Below are positions 13,417-27,550 of a DNA stretch of 64,000 bases, piece by piece. Source of the stretch: Brasenia schreberi (taxonomy: Eukaryota > Streptophyta > Magnoliopsida > Nymphaeales > Cabombaceae); assembly GCA_036023115.1 (NCBI GenBank), contig JAYKKT010000086.1, positions 13,779,501 to 13,843,500 on the forward strand, read 5' to 3'. The translations under genes and the position numbers were made by a program. Below the pieces are notes generated by a model, which worked only from the letters and a program-made list of their open reading frames with translations, made no database searches and was not told the DNA's origin. The stretch's first letter is position 1; every line of letters starts with the position of its first letter.

Positions 13417-13497
<81 letters not shown>
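13417..13497. repeat. Compound microsatellite (TA)n(GA)n
   Basis: About 18 TA units are followed by about 22 GA units. On the coding strand of the adjacent minus-strand gene this is (TC)n(TA)n just upstream of its start codon, in the 5' UTR or core promoter. Confidence 0.95.
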
Positions 13498-13499
<2 letters not shown>

Positions 13500-13955
13500 T
13501 ATTGTGGGGGATGCGGTGCAACCACAAAGACTAAACCAGTTGAGAAGAACTCTCTGATAAGGCGGAGACAAGTAGAGATTGTCAAAATCCGCCGGACCCG
13601 GGGGCGCCGGGCCATGACACATCTAGCCCATATTCGGAGCAGCGTCGAATGGCTTGGCCCTGGAGGAAATTCGGGTTGGGCAGGTCGGCATGCAGTGCCA
13701 GATTTTATATATATGTCAAAATAAACCTGGTCCGAATAACTGACTCGGCCCAATCTGCTTGGCTTGGCAGATTGACCCGGTCCGGTTATGGCCCTTCAAG
13801 AGTCCCATATAAAATGTGTCTGACCGACCTGATATAATATTTTCCCCGGCTCACAAGGATCAGGGTCGGGCTGACCCACGACCCGTATTGGCAACTCTAG
13901 AAACAAGGTTATATTGTTGGTGATAAGGTGCAACCACAAAGACTAAACCAATGGA

Positions 13956-13970
<15 letters not shown>
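13496..13970. repeat. Direct repeat pair flanking the gene's upstream region
   Basis: About 60 bp at 13496-13560 recurs at 13907-13970. Both share ggtgcaaccacaaagactaa with flanking ggttat and agaactctct/agatctctct. Each copy touches a GA/TC microsatellite. The DNA between them (13561-13906) has a GC-rich stretch and no recognised gene. Confidence 0.7.
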
Positions 13971-13999
<29 letters not shown>

Positions 14000-14024
14000 A
14001 TCTATCTATCTATCTATCTATCTA

Positions 14025-14104
<80 letters not shown>
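13955..14104. repeat. Compound microsatellite (TC)n(TATC)n(TA)n
   Basis: Three simple repeats are fused in order: about 20 TC, about 8 TATC and about 38 TA units. Confidence 0.95.
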
Positions 14105-14106
<2 letters not shown>

Positions 14107-14889
14107 TCAGTCCAGATTTATTCTTAACTAAAAAATAACTCGGTAACTTGAAATAAACACATACAACCTCCAATAAATAAATAAAGCAACAACTGATATG
14201 TAAAAATGAAGAAATTAAAGGCAACAATACAAAAAATAGAAAACTTTCAATATGTTAATACCACAGAATTACCTGACTGCTTGGTGGTTTCAGGCATCAT
14301 TTTTGGATTGGATTATCAACCGGGTTCAGTCTATTCCGTATATAGGCCATTGAGGGAAATGTGTGGAACCTAATTATATTGGATTATTTTGTAGTGCCAT
14401 TGGGCTTTGGATCACTTGGCATGACATTATTGAAGAGGTTTTTCTTGCAGAAGAACATTGTTCACAGTATCAATTTTTGTTTTTATGGATCTTTTTATGT
14501 ATTCTCTTTTGGTTTTCATCCATGTTGTATTTATCTTCTTCAAATGTCCGTTTCAACAAAGAGAAACAGCTCCCTACCTCAATGAATTACTTTAAAATTA
14601 GAAATTGTTGTATTTTGTTTAAACTATTTGTTTAACAAAATGGAAAATGATCTATGCAATATGGAAGGAGGGGCCTCCTTCCTTATTGCATATCCATTAT
14701 GGATGAGGCCTTATGGCTATCTAATATCTAGGAGTTATCATCTCTCACTTAGTCATATAAGTCGAATCCTGATAGAATGGTTTTTCTGACTATTTAGTGG
14801 TTTTCCAATTGTATCATTTTTTAGTTGTACTACAACTTTCATAAGTTATCCTTCTTATGTAGTTTTTGTAATCAATATACTTTTCTATA
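14105..14889. other. Unrecognised intergenic DNA
   Basis: Short open frames at 14361-14635 match nothing known to me. The 3' LTR of Copia copy B might be expected near the right edge but cannot be recognised. Confidence 0.4.
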
Positions 14890-14979
14890 TAAAAACTTAT
14901 GAATGTGTTTTCATACAAGTGAAAACCCTAAACATGTCTCAACCCCATGTTATTAACATGTTTCGTAAACAAGTCTTCA

Positions 14980-17900
14980 TATATACCTTTTGTCAAGGGG
15001 TCATCTCCTTTAGGAAGGTATGACAAATATTTCATTCTTTTGTATCACATCAAGTACATAATGATGTTTTTCTATTATATGTTTACTCTTTGAGCTATCA
15101 ACTTTATTCTTTATTAGAGTTATGGCTATATTGTTATTATAATAAATGACAGTTAGCTCATTAGCTATATCTAACTTCAAATCATGAATAAAGCAGCCTA
15201 TCTTAACCACACTTGTTAAAGTCATATTACAAGTAATATACTTAACATCTTGTATATGCAATGCTACACAACCATATTTCTTACATGATCAAGAAACACC
15301 ACCACCTCTAAATAAGAATACTTAATCGGAGGTTGATTTGTTGTCATCTTTGTTCTTAGCTATGCTATCAAACAAGAGATTTGATATATACTCTTAAAAC
15401 CAACAATAAAGTTGATATCATATCTTATATACAACATAACATCCATCAAGCTACCAACAACTTTAGTATAAGGAATATTTGATTTTTCTTATCTATAACC
15501 AAGTTTTATGGTTATAAGTGTTGGGCAGTTAATCATCAACATGTACAAAAGATGTTTGTGACTGAAATGAAGATGTTGAGATGGATGAGTGGTCATACAA
15601 GAAAAGACCGTATATATAATAAGGTTATTAGAAATAAATTATGTGTGGCACCAATAGAGGATAAAATGAGAGAATATCGTTTAAGGTGGTTTGGACATAT
15701 AGAAAGAAGATCAAAAGAAGAACCTATAAGAAGGTATGAAAAACTAGATTTTGAAAGTATTAAAAGAGGTAGAGGACGACCACAAAAGTGTTGGAAAGAA
15801 ACAATAAAGAATGATCTAGCTTATTGTGAGTTAACGGCTAACGTGGCACATGATAGGACTATGTGGAAACAAACAATCCATGTAGCTGACCCCGTCTAGT
15901 ATGGGGAAAGGCTTAGTTGTTGTTGTTGTTGTTATAACCAAGACAATCAACTTTACTAAGTTTGACTCATTTAGCAATGTGTGCTAGTATATTTGCAGTC
16001 ACCTATTCTAAATTTCTTGAGGATATAGTCAGTATACCTTTCTTAACTCAAATACAATAGTTTAGATGCTCTATCACAGGTAATCTTTATACCTAAGATA
16101 TAGGATGTTTCTTTCATATCCTTTATTTTAAACTTTAAACTTAACCATGACTTGGTCTTTATAATCATATCATTATCATTACTAGTGAACAAGATGTCAT
16201 CTATATAAAGAAACAAAATGATAAAGTAACTCTCAGTATTCTAAATATAGACACAGTGATCAAGTGAATTAGCCACAAATCCAAGTTATACAATGGCATT
16301 TTGAAAAGTTAAATACCATTGATAAGATATTGTTTTAGGTCATATAGGGATTTCTTCAACCTATATATTATATTATCATGATCTTTAATTACATAGCCTT
16401 CTAATTGTTTCATCTAAACATTCTCATTAAGGTCAATATTATGGAAAAGCTGTATTTATATTTAACTTATGTAAATCCAAATCATAAAAAGTTGTAATTA
16501 TCAAAATTATCCTTATAAATGCAAATTTTGTAACAATGAAATATGTATCAACATAATCAATTCACTCTTTTTACGAAAAGTCTTTTGCAACTAACCTCAC
16601 TTTAAATTTTTCTTTGAAACCATTAACTTTGCATATTTTTCAATATTAATTTACATTCAATTACTTTTCTTCTGTTTGGTAAAATTGACAACTCCTAGAC
16701 TTATTTTTTTTAATGGATTTAGTTTCCTCATCTATTGCCTTTACCCAATTTAGTGATTCAAATGAGCTCATAGCTACTTGATAACTTAGGTTATCATTTA
16801 CCTTATCTAAATCTACTAAATAACAAGTCTCCCCAACTAAGTAAGACGGAGGAGTCCATGTTCTTTTATGACTACTTAATGTTTTAGTTTGTAAGGAAAG
16901 ACAATTTGGTTTGGTTTCTGTGAGTTCAAATGATGATCCATTAAGATCTAGGTTATCACTATCATTATTAGTAAGAATATCATTCTTAGTGTCTTCTAAG
17001 AATCCTATATTCCCACTTTCTATCAATTTGATGTTCTTACAATAGAATCAATACCCTTTTGATCTCTTTTGGTATCCAATAAAGGCATATCTCAAAGATC
17101 TACTGTATAGTTTGTCTTTATATTGGTTTAAGATCTTTTCATGTGCTACATAGGCCCACTTTTATAGGACACTAAGGTCTGATTTTCTACTAGCCCACAA
17201 CTCATACACTGTAGTAGATACAACCTTGCATAGGACTATATTTAATATATACATAATCATGGACACTACTTATTCCCAAAATACTTTAGATATAAAAGCA
17301 TCTTGTAACATGAACATTATCATATTTATAAGGGTTTTCTTATATCACTTAACTACGTCATTCTATTGAGGTATCCTAGGCATTATATTTTGCCTAACTA
17401 TACCATATTTTTTACATCCCATTTGGGGTGTATTCATCACCTCGATCATACCTCAACATTTTAATTGGACTTCTTAATTGATTTTCAACTTCTTGTTTAT
17501 ATTTCTTAAATGTGTTCAATGCTTCAAATTTATGTGACAAGAGGTATATATTAATACCTCAAATAGTTAGCAATGAAGATTGTAAAATAAACCTTCTAAT
17601 GATGAGACTTTATTTTAAAAGGTCCACAAATATCTACGTGACCAATTTCTAATAAGTTTGTGGATCCTCTTGTTTCTTTGAGAAATAGTTTTCTCGTCAT
17701 TTTTCCTTAAATATATGTATTACATTTGTTGAACATGCAAATTTATGAACTTATTTAGGCTAATATGTCTTAGTCTTCTATATTATGCATTCACATCAGC
17801 AAGTATTGTACATTCAAGATAAGTAAAAGAGGAAGATGGTCCTTCATTATTCATAGTACTAAGTTTGAACATACCATGATCAGAAAAGAAAATCCTAACA

Positions 17901-18960
17901 AAATATACATGACCAAGTTTCTTTATGGTCACCTTTTTAGAAAAAAATCTAACCTCAAAACTCTTTTTAACCAATACAATGAGAGAGACTAAATTGTACC
18001 TAATAGATGGCACAATTAGAACATCAATGACTAATATTGGAGTGCATAATACATTGATGCTAAAGGACCCAACTCCTAAAACATTTGAATAGGTATTATT
18101 TCTCATATAGACATGATGTTCTCTAGGTTGGTACTTTTTGAGGCCAACTGTTTTACTCTTGCTCTTTGTGATGTGTCATGTTGCTTAACAATCAATCCAC
18201 CAACCCGAAACATCATTATCTAGATGAAGGCACTCAGAGATCAACCATATTACTTCATGCTTCTCCTTCTTGCTACTCTATTGAGTTTGACTTTCTTGCA
18301 CTTGTGGCAATCCTTTTTCTAATGACCTATTTTTCCATAATTGGAGCATTTTACCATAGAAGTGAATCACTATAGTCTTTTTGAATGCTTGGTCTTTTTT
18401 GTTAGATTTAAAAAAGAATCTTTTTATTCTAGCGATTTTGGGAATTGAAGCCAAGGTCATCCTGAGGAAGAAGCAATTTTTATTTTTGTCTTTCTTAAGG
18501 TACTCTCATAAAATTGCCAATTTTATATAGGGTTGGGCTAGGATAACTATAGAGTTAACCCTAAAAACACTGATGACTATATACCAAGAAGAGGGAAGGT
18601 TATTGAAGATAGTAGAGATTTGAATTGGGTCTTAGATGGTTATGTTAGGTATAACTAAATCTCTAGTCATGGTGAGCATTTTGTTTACGTGCTCTCATTC
18701 ATTTTATATAAGTTGTATTGTTATAGAAGTAATTAGACATGTAACTCAACTATTGTATGATATTTAGCCGTGGCTAGATCAAATATTTTGTTTTCAGTTT
18801 TACTATTTTCAAAGACCCTAATTAAGTCATCTTCCATATAGGTCAATATTATTGTTTTGGGCAAAATGTCATCCCTTGAAAAAATTTTATAACTTTTTGT
18901 TCCCTTAGTTGATACTTTTGCTGTGGGTTCAATCCTAATTTCTTTTAGGACATAGACTAC
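14980..18960 (-). pseudogene. Copia copy B gag-pol remnant
   Basis: Gag is readable at about 18900-18750 (LTYMEDDLIRVFENSKTENK). A degenerate zinc knuckle lies near 18380. Pre-integrase is at 18106-17783 (NNTYSNVLGVGSFS, VKKSFEVRFFSKK). Integrase around 17530-17400 keeps LRYDRGDEYT in place of the family LRSDRGGEY. The RT N-terminus is at 17026-16661 (ESLNWVKAIDEETKSIKKNK), and RNase H is at 15261-15010 (IYYNNNIAITLIKNK, where the family motif has CDN). Many stops and frameshifts are present, so it is dead. Confidence 0.78.
15504..15932 (+). mobile_element. 5'-truncated RTE LINE inserted in Copia copy B
   Basis: It carries only the last 429 bp of the LINE: an open frame at 15552-15899 (RRSKEEPIRRYEKL, then IHVADPV and stop TAG) and the (TTG)n tail. 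A 10-bp target-site duplication, tataaccaag, lies at 15494-15503 and 15933-15942. That makes the insertion younger than the Copia copy it interrupts. Confidence 0.9.
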
Positions 18961-19700
18961 ACTATATCAAAGCTAATAGATTATGCCTTTTTCAAGTTTG
19001 AAAGTTTAGTCTGTTGAGTTTTGGGGTTTTGGTCAACTCAGAAACACAAATCCCAAAAGTCATTTTTAGTTTTTAATATTTGAAAAATTCTAAAATTCGA
19101 GGGCTAGCAACTAAAACAAATAAACAAGAAGCAAACAACAATTTTAATAGGAAATTATTTATACTGAGGAAATTCAAAGCAACAAAAAAGTAGACTAGTA
19201 ATAAGTTAATGCTAATTCTAGCACTAAACAGTAATTTCAAAAAAATTACTAGCAACTATTTGCAAATTAGTAATCACAAACTGTTTGCAAATAGAAAAAA
19301 GTGATAGGCAGTATTCCAGAAATAACATCGACTCTTGTATTTAAATTCAAATATAAACTACTGTGTAATTTCCTAATTGATTTGTGGATAGAACAGTAAA
19401 TTTGGCAGTTAACACCATTTTGTAATTTCAAAAATTATAATACCTCAAATTTTAAATTAATAGAATATCACTCAAAACTATAAATATGCATAGTTCTAAA
19501 CATCTTTCTATAATATAGCAATAATCATGATTTAAACTACAAATATTTTAATGGTAGGATTGATATTCTTGAAAACAATCGAGGACAGAATGGTAAACAA
19601 CTCGTACCCAAGAAAATCATGGTATTCTGAATATTGTTGCGGTCTTTGATTTTTGAATATTATTGTGCCCACAATTTTTTGAAACCATGAGCTGGGGTGG

Positions 19701-20233
<533 letters not shown>

Positions 20234-20489
20234 GAGGGTTCAATCTGATCTAGATATTTTATTAGCATTCCTATTTGTTAAATCCTTTGACAAGGAAAAA
20301 CAAAAAAATAACCGAAACATATCTTTATTTGATTTGATTGGGCTATTTTTTTTAATCGAGGCTTCTATAGAAGCAGCATAGGACCTTGAATGTGCTTTCT
20401 GTTTTGACATTTTTTATAAGAAATATAACAGAAAGTGTACCTTTGAAATAACCTTGAGATGTTCGGTAGTATTGTCAAGTACTTAGAGG

Positions 20490-20606
20490 CACTTTTTGTT
20501 ACAATGGGAGGCTAAAGCCTGATACACACATGCATGCAAGACCCGGGAATCGGACTCCCAGTATAGTGGGGAGTCATAAACCCTGCCAGATGAGCTACCA
20601 CTCTCC
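20490..20606 (-). mobile_element. tRNA-derived SINE
   Basis: On the minus strand it begins GGAGAGTGGTAGCTCATC. An A box (TGGTAGCTCATCTGG, 20600-20586) and a B box (GAGTCCGATTCCC, 20557-20545) are spaced as in a Pol III internal promoter. The 3' end is not sharply defined. Confidence 0.6.
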
Positions 20607-21600
20607 ATACCAGGATATTTTCTTTCTGGTAAATGCTAATACAACATAAAATATAGCAGAATATAGCTGACTCCACTTAGTGTCAATAAGGATTGGCTTG
20701 GTTTTGGTTGAATTTGACTCAAATCCAAGTAATCGAAGTCCCAAAGTAGGTGTGGGGAACAAAACAAACTGCCCTTGGTTTGATTTGTTTCAGGATCATT
20801 CGAGGCAAGCGAGGATGAAGAGTATTATTGAAGGTGGCGGACAGCTCTTGGATTCTCAGTTTAAGCACTTTGGCATCTGGTTATGACCAGTAATCCTTGT
20901 TAATGCGTTCAGTATTTGCTGGATGTAATTAATAGTAACAGTGACTAGGCTTTCATGGAAGGAACCTCCTGGTGACTATTCTTGCCGTCTTTTCCTTCAC
21001 TAAAACAAGGGGCCTTGTGCACAAAGAACAATAGTTCATTTAGCAGGGTGTTGACTCACAAGTTGAAGGTAATGAGTTCGATACCGGGGTATGCATTTGG
21101 CTCCGGTTACCATTATACCAAGAAAGAAAACAACGGGTCTTGTTTCCCTGAATTATCATGGAGACAAAAGAATGAATAGGAGTTTCAATAGAACGCCAAG
21201 TATCATGAACAACCACAAAATCACATTCAATAGACAATTGAATTGTTTCAATTGGTTTCTTCATCTTCCATGAAGTCATGGTACTTGCGTTTAACAAATA
21301 AAGAACTGCTTAAACGACATCCAGCACAGCAACAGGTTCGCCACTCAGAGAATTGGAAAACCATCAAACTAAAGTTCACAGAGCAAGGTTCATATGCACT
21401 AATCTTTTCTCTTATGAACTGCGATATCTCTAAAAGTATTGTTTTTGATGCACACATACTCGACCAAAGAGAAGCTGCCGTATTCTTGCTTATGCTCAGG
21501 CACTTTAGCTTTACATGAGTAGGTACTGCAACCCATTTACATCAGAGGCATGAAAGTTGCATACACACCAAAACTTTGAGCCTTCATGGTTCTCTTTCTC
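20607..21600. other. Unrecognised DNA, with a possible second SINE
   Basis: A plus-strand stretch at about 21040-21110 has gagttcgataccggg, which resembles a Pol III B box, with a weak A-box candidate about 40 bp upstream. Otherwise nothing is recognised between the SINE and the 3' end of the PP2A B' gene. Confidence 0.35.
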
Positions 21601-21907
21601 TGTTCATGAAATAATCAAATAGATTGCAAGGCATGACTGAGAGGCACAAGCTACTACTCTGATGAACAGATTGCTTGTGCCTATCGGGCCCTTCCAATCA
21701 AATAACTGACACTGATAATTGATGTTGTCAGCCATTGCATTCTTTTGCAACGTAAAAGCCTTCAAGTAGCAGGCCAGGAGAAAGGGCAAAATCCATAATC
21801 GACAGAAGTGTATCCATGATACTAAACGCAATTTCAAACTTTCACCAGCTACCAGTTCAGATTTGTTGTACTTCTCGATACAGTGGCAACACGCCAATGT
21901 TGCTAAA

Positions 21908-22234
21908 CTAAATCATCACCATTTCTTCATTTCTCATCTTAGCAGTGACATCATCTTCCAGCTTTTTCCATGCCAACTCGCGCTGTTCCTCCAATCCCTT
22001 TGCATTGGCCTCTTTATCTAGATACTGTCGTTCACATTCAATGAAGAGGTCATTATCCATCTCCAAGAACATCTTCCGGACATTGTCTGTCAGGCCTTGA
22101 ACAGCTTGATTCCAGTGAGACTGTATGTTCTTCTCCAAAGACTCAAAAATAATTGGGAAAATCACACTGCGATTCTGAGCTATCAAACTGACGATGTGGT
22201 CATTGTTCCATAGGAAAAGTGCACGTTCTGCTAC
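21908..22234 (-). CDS. PP2A B' (B56) regulatory subunit, coding exon 2 (C-terminal 108 aa)
   Basis: The exon starts right after the acceptor TTTCTGCAG with VAERALFLWNNDHI, the sequence that follows NS.HFQ in plant B56 proteins, and ends at TAG. The frame joins exon 1 (38235-39428) without a split codon, completing a 506-residue protein. It encodes the last B56 helical repeats, including the HWNQAVQGL segment, and a charged tail (residues about 468-506) that may form a helix. The presumed 3' UTR lies below 21908, to about 21600. Exon 2 is 16 kb from exon 1, so a reader who sees only this exon could take it for a gene fragment. Confidence 0.93.
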   Translation of the reverse strand, partial: VAERALFLWNNDHIVSLIAQNRSVIFPIIFESLEKNIQSHWNQAVQGLTDNVRKMFLEMDNDLFIECERQYLDKEANAKGLEEQRELAWKKLEDDVTAKMRNEEMVMI

Positions 22235-25200
22235 CTGCAGAAATGGCATCAGTAAAGGATTAACAACTCATAAAACAGATATAGCAATAATAACATTATC
22301 TGTCGCACAGATACTAGCACGTGATTGTAATTAAACATTCCAACCCCTGATTGTATCTTATAAAGGAACCCTGCTTGTATACCCATAAATAAAAACTACA
22401 TATCTCAGACAACACTCAATAGGAAATGGCATCGACTGCCTCATTTAAATGCTTTAGGTACATCAGAGATTATTTATATTCCGTGGCTTACAATAAGAGT
22501 ACCATGGCAGAAACGAACAAACAAACAAGTAAAGCCTGTAGTTAAGCATAGTATCTTCCACAAACGACAGAAATTAATGAATTGCATCTAATAACTTCAA
22601 AGTTTCTATTGCTTTGTCCTATGTCACACAGGCACCTCTAGGAGGTGGAGTGTCAGTCCCGACATGGGTACGACACCGACACCATGTCGATGTGACACCG
22701 ACACGGTGTCATGTAATGTCGACACGATCAACATGTCGAAGCTGATTATGGGTGCAGTCAATATGTCGGAGTCCATATTCGTCCAAATTCCATAGGTCGG
22801 ATGGTATAAAAGTCTCCACCTCTTCACCCACTTCTTCACGTCTCCAGCAGTTTCCTCTTCGCACAGCAGTTCTTCCTCTTCACGCTCCCTCGCACCCTCA
22901 CAGATGACGATCACCCTCTTCACTTAGTTCATCCTCCACTGGAACAAACCCGAAAATGCAGTTCAGCGGCTTCTTTCACTATATTGTTTGCCTCCCCTCT
23001 GGGCAAGCTCTTAAGCAATCTAGGCATTCGTTTTCAATCTGCTTCAGTTCAACAAGGAAAAAGGAAGAAATTTTCTGCTTGAGACTGTTGGTTTACTGGC
23101 TTAGATCTCGCAGCGGAAAGGGATTAAAGATGCCAACAGGATAGGCAGAAGCCTTATAGTAGGCTCCTGTAATTTGATGGTCCTTTGAAATTGGATAGAC
23201 AGGAAGGCCTCAAAGCACAAAAGGAGGAAGAAGAGACACCACAACGCCATCATCCACCCATTCAATCTCTTCCTCTACGTTTCATCAAGTATAATATGCC
23301 TCACCACTCTTATTTTCTATTACTTTTATATGGTCTGTTCCAGCTGTAGTTTCTCTTCATCAACTTATTTCTTCGACTCCCATGATCTGAACGGGTGTTC
23401 AGTTACAAAGTCTTTGATTTTCTGTGAAAACTCTTTCCTTGTTCATAAAGTAGATGGGTTTCCTTCTGTAGGATCTTTATGATACAAACTATGCTTCTTT
23501 TTTTTGTCTTTTGGTAGGTAATTGGGATAGAAATATGAGTTTGTTCCTTTCTTTTATGAAACAAATTCGTTTTCTATGCCTTCGTTATTCTTAGATTACG
23601 TGATAATTGAAACCCTGTTCTCTAATAGGGTTCAACAACTATATCGAGTGCTGATTTTTTTGGCAATAGCAGTAATGATTCTCAACTTGACTTGGCAGCA
23701 AGTGATCTCATCAACCGTATCTCTTTTCAGGTACTGTTGTCTCATGGGAATTATTGACTTGATGTGTTTGCATTTGTTGCGCCTTGAGATTATAAGCTGC
23801 TCTACTTTTAAAGTGTTTCATTGGCATTTACCCTGTCAATCTTGGATTTGTTCTCTTCACATGCAATTTTCAGTTCACATGCAATTGCATGAGTAAAAGC
23901 ATTCCTACTGGTCGACTCATATTCTAATTGCTTATTGTATTCAACCTTCTAGTATATCAATGTTACGACTGACTCCATCTCCTATTTGTTGTTTTTGACA
24001 TTTTGTTGTTCAATAAGATTGTGAAATTGTGAATTGAGTTGACCCTAAAAATGACCGATAATAGAAAAGGAAAAGGAGTATCAATTGGTACTAGGAGTTC
24101 TGGTGAAAGTGTTCCTTAAGTTCATTAACAACAAAAGTTACAAAACCTTCAATTTCAATACCTCGTGATGATGTATCATTATGGATGTATGTGCAAAAAG
24201 GAAAATCATACGAACGTGGTAGAGGTAATACACATTTTATGTATAAATTTTACAACATGAGTTTTACAGGATCGTATACTAGAGTGAATGCATATCTTTT
24301 AAAATTATCAAAACATGGTATAAGAGCATGTCCGAATGTGGATGAGAATTTACAAAGACAATGAAAAAGCAAGATTAACATGAAAAGAAGAACGAAAGGA
24401 GTGAAAAATAAACAAATATTCTATTATTTAGTGGATAAAAAAAGATGCAAAAAAGAAAAGAAAGTTAATGCAAAGTGAGTTTAAAGGTTTTAGAGGAACA
24501 ATTGAAAAATCATTTAATGTAGTTGGAAGAGAGGAGATGTATAGAAAGGTTGGAAGATTTTTCTTCTCAAGTTCACTTCCTTTTAATGTACAAAGAAATT
24601 TATATTGGAAAAATCTTGTCACTTAATTGACTAATTATAATTTACATGGTTATGTTCCTCCAAGTTCTGAAAAATTGCATACCATGATTCTTAAAGAAGA
24701 AAAAGCCAATATTGAAAAGCTTTTAGAACATAAGAAGTTTTCATGGGAAACTAATGGTGCTCTATTGTTTCTGATGGATGGAGTGATATTCAAAGGTGTC
24801 CACTCATTAATTTCATTGCTTATTCAATTACTCGGCCAATATTTTTAAAGTCTATTGATGTATATAGAGAAATTAAAACTGTAGGCTACTTAAAAGATTT
24901 ATTCGTAGAAGTTATTAAGAGTGTTAGACCAAATAATGTTATACAAATAATCACTGATAATGTAGCTAATTGTAAAAGTGCAGTGTTAAGTTTGGAAGGT
25001 AATTATCTACATATTTTTTGGACACCTTGTGTGGCTCACAGTTTACATTTGACTTTTTCTTATATATGTAAGCCATCAGAAGATAAAGATAATCTTCGTG
25101 CATATGAAGTGTGTTCATGGATTGAAGATATGGTAGGAGCTATGTTATCAATAGCGGTTAGCGGGTTGTTAGCGGTCGATCCTAATATAGCAGTAGCGGG

Positions 25201-25719
25201 GATATAGCGGATTTAGCGGTACACTTTTATGTACGATTAAAAAATTATATATATATATAATGAGTTCTCTAATTTCTAAAAAATATCAAGAAACACAACC
25301 ACTTCTTTGATAAATATGAATCAAACTAAATAAACAATTCTACTTCTAACTTCTAAAGAAGACTATTTAGCTTTCATAGAGGAATGGAGCGTCAACAAGC
25401 TAGCCCAATGATAAGAAATGGACGAGCAAAGCTCTCACAAATGAAAAGACACAAGAAACATGATTACAAACCAACCAATTCAGACATGAATTGGTTAAAT
25501 TATGGTCACCTTCAGGCTATTTGAACAAAAAACGGTCCATCCTGGTTTCCCCCCTTGCACTCTCTTGTATAAAAAAGAATCACAGTTGATATGATTCAAT
25601 TCTGAAAATACCGGCCATCATTGTAAGCAGATTTCTAGGAAACATAGGATAACAAACTCAAAAGATAATAAATTCATGATACGACACACATTTGAATCAA
25701 ATTTCCTCTTTGATTTCAT

Positions 25720-26640
25720 AATAAAGCTACAACATCTTATTAAAAGAGAAGTAGCAGAAGCTGAGAGAAAGCGGAAGGAGGAAGCGAAGGCTTTAGAAAG
25801 AGAAGTACGTGAAGTAGTTGAGAAAAAGGTTGCTTTAGAAAAGAGACGGCAAGAGAAAGCCTTAGTGAATCTACTGATTTTAAAAGGTTGCTTTTGAAAT
25901 GGCTCATTGTTATATTTCTTCCTAGATTAGTTGCCTCTTTTGATGTAGACGGTATGAAATCACAAACGCTAAGTGAATCTACTGATTTGAACATCATCTA
26001 GTGAATGCAATTTCTACGGCACTTTTGGCACAAGTCTGTTGATACACTATTTTGTCTTTGTTTGCATGAGTTTCCTTATCTTAGTAATGTAAGCTAGAAA
26101 CTATATGAGCTTCTCTAGTTGATATACCTGATTTCTTATGCTTGTCAAGAGATTGTCATTTATGAATAAGATGAAAGGAAAGACGAAAAGATTGAAAGGT
26201 GATTTAGTTGAAGGGCCCTTGATAGAGTAACGAGGTATAATTTGTGCTGCTTTATGTCCAAGGGGAGATTAATACTTAATGGTCAGCTGCTTTTGTAGCT
26301 AATTTAGATTTGGCTATTATCATATTTACTATGGCAATTAGTTTTGTTTTTTGCCGGAGGTTGTACTCAAAGAATATCTTCATCTCCTGAATAGGTTCTT
26401 GTCCGCTTTCTGACTCGAGAACGCAAAGAACAGAGGTTTCAGAGTTCAACCACAATTGAGTCACTTTACGATTATGTTGATTCCTTGGGATGCTTGAATG
26501 CTGAGAAGTACAACTTGTTTCGAACTTACCTCGAGCTGTCTATAGTTTGCAAAAGTATCAACTGTCGCTGCGAGATGCTGGGCTGCACCCCCATGCAAGC
26601 CTTTTTGTTGAGTTGGACCCTTAAGTGTCAAATTATTGAT
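25720..26640 (+). pseudogene. Captured UBX-domain protein fragment (PUX/FAF2-like)
   Basis: 25746-25863 encodes a charged coiled coil (REVAEAERKRKEEAKALERE), as found ahead of the UBX domain in plant UBX proteins of the FAF2 type. After about 530 bp (probably an intron), 26394-26625 encodes a UBX domain (VLVRFLTRERKEQRFQSSTT, SLYDYVDSLGCLNAEKYNL). A one-base frame change near 26515 leads to VSNLPRAVYSLQKYQLSLRD and VELDP with a stop. In plants such proteins act with CDC48. Here only the C-terminal exons were captured and they are mutated, so it is a relic. Retained intron DNA suggests capture from genomic DNA rather than cDNA. Confidence 0.75.
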
Positions 26641-27550
26641 ATCAACACATTTAACTAAAGATGGAGCTGCATAATGCTGATTATTTTTGGGCAACATATC
26701 TCTCTTTTGTTCAGATAAATTTCATATATCTGGAAAATCGAGGTTCCTGGTATGAGGGTTGAGGCTGTGGAAATTGCCTTTGACATATCTCAACTGCTGT
26801 AAATTGAGGTTCTTGAAAGCTCATCTTCTACATTTGCATTTGCTTTATTGTTACTACTTCCAGTCATTCAAATGCTTTCTGTAAACGTATAATATTAGAA
26901 TGAAAGGTTGTTCCACTTGCTAGATATTTCAATCCAATATTCTATCATCTTACGATTGTCCTGTTCATTTGAAGTCATTTAACTATAAATATCAAGTTGC
27001 TTGGGTACTGTTTGGGCACTTTCTCTCTTATCCTCTTTTTGGCCTTTAGTTTGCTCATCCTCTCGATGCAACTCGTAAAAAGATCAACCTTTTCTCAAAT
27101 ATCAAGTTTAGTCCGTTAAATTTTATACTGCAGGTTGTTCAGTAAAGAAAGTAGGTCAGTGTGGATAAATTACCAGAAAACTTGGTCCACAAAAACCAAA
27201 ACCCAATAGAATTGCGGTCTTGAGATAATCTTCGATGAATAAATTTTGGATTTTTCCCTCTATCAGCTATCAATCGATACTAAAATTGAAGAACAGTTTC
27301 TGTTCAGGAAAACTATGCTAAACTCGTGTGCAGTATCACGGTTCGTCATCTATGCAAAGATTGAATCAAACAAACCAGATGTAAATCAATGAGCCTGATA
27401 ATGAATTACAAGCATCATTTCTAAGCGAGTCAGTGCTCCAAGCAATATATAATGGCTCTGTTCTTGATGTATAACCTCTATCTGTATTTGGTACATAGCT
27501 TGCTTTTGTCATATAACACGCCAAATCATTAAAGTTTCATACAGTTCATC

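Larger units (their letters stand above)
14890..19700 (-). mobile_element. Ty1/Copia LTR retrotransposon, copy B (decayed)
   Basis: This is the same family as copies A and C. From right to left it shows the leader (gaaaccatgagctggggtgg near 19683, like gaaaccgtgggtggttttcg in copy A), gag, pre-integrase, integrase, RT and RNase H. It is interrupted by an RTE fragment at 15504-15932. No LTRs or primer-binding site could be found, so the limits are approximate. Confidence 0.75.
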
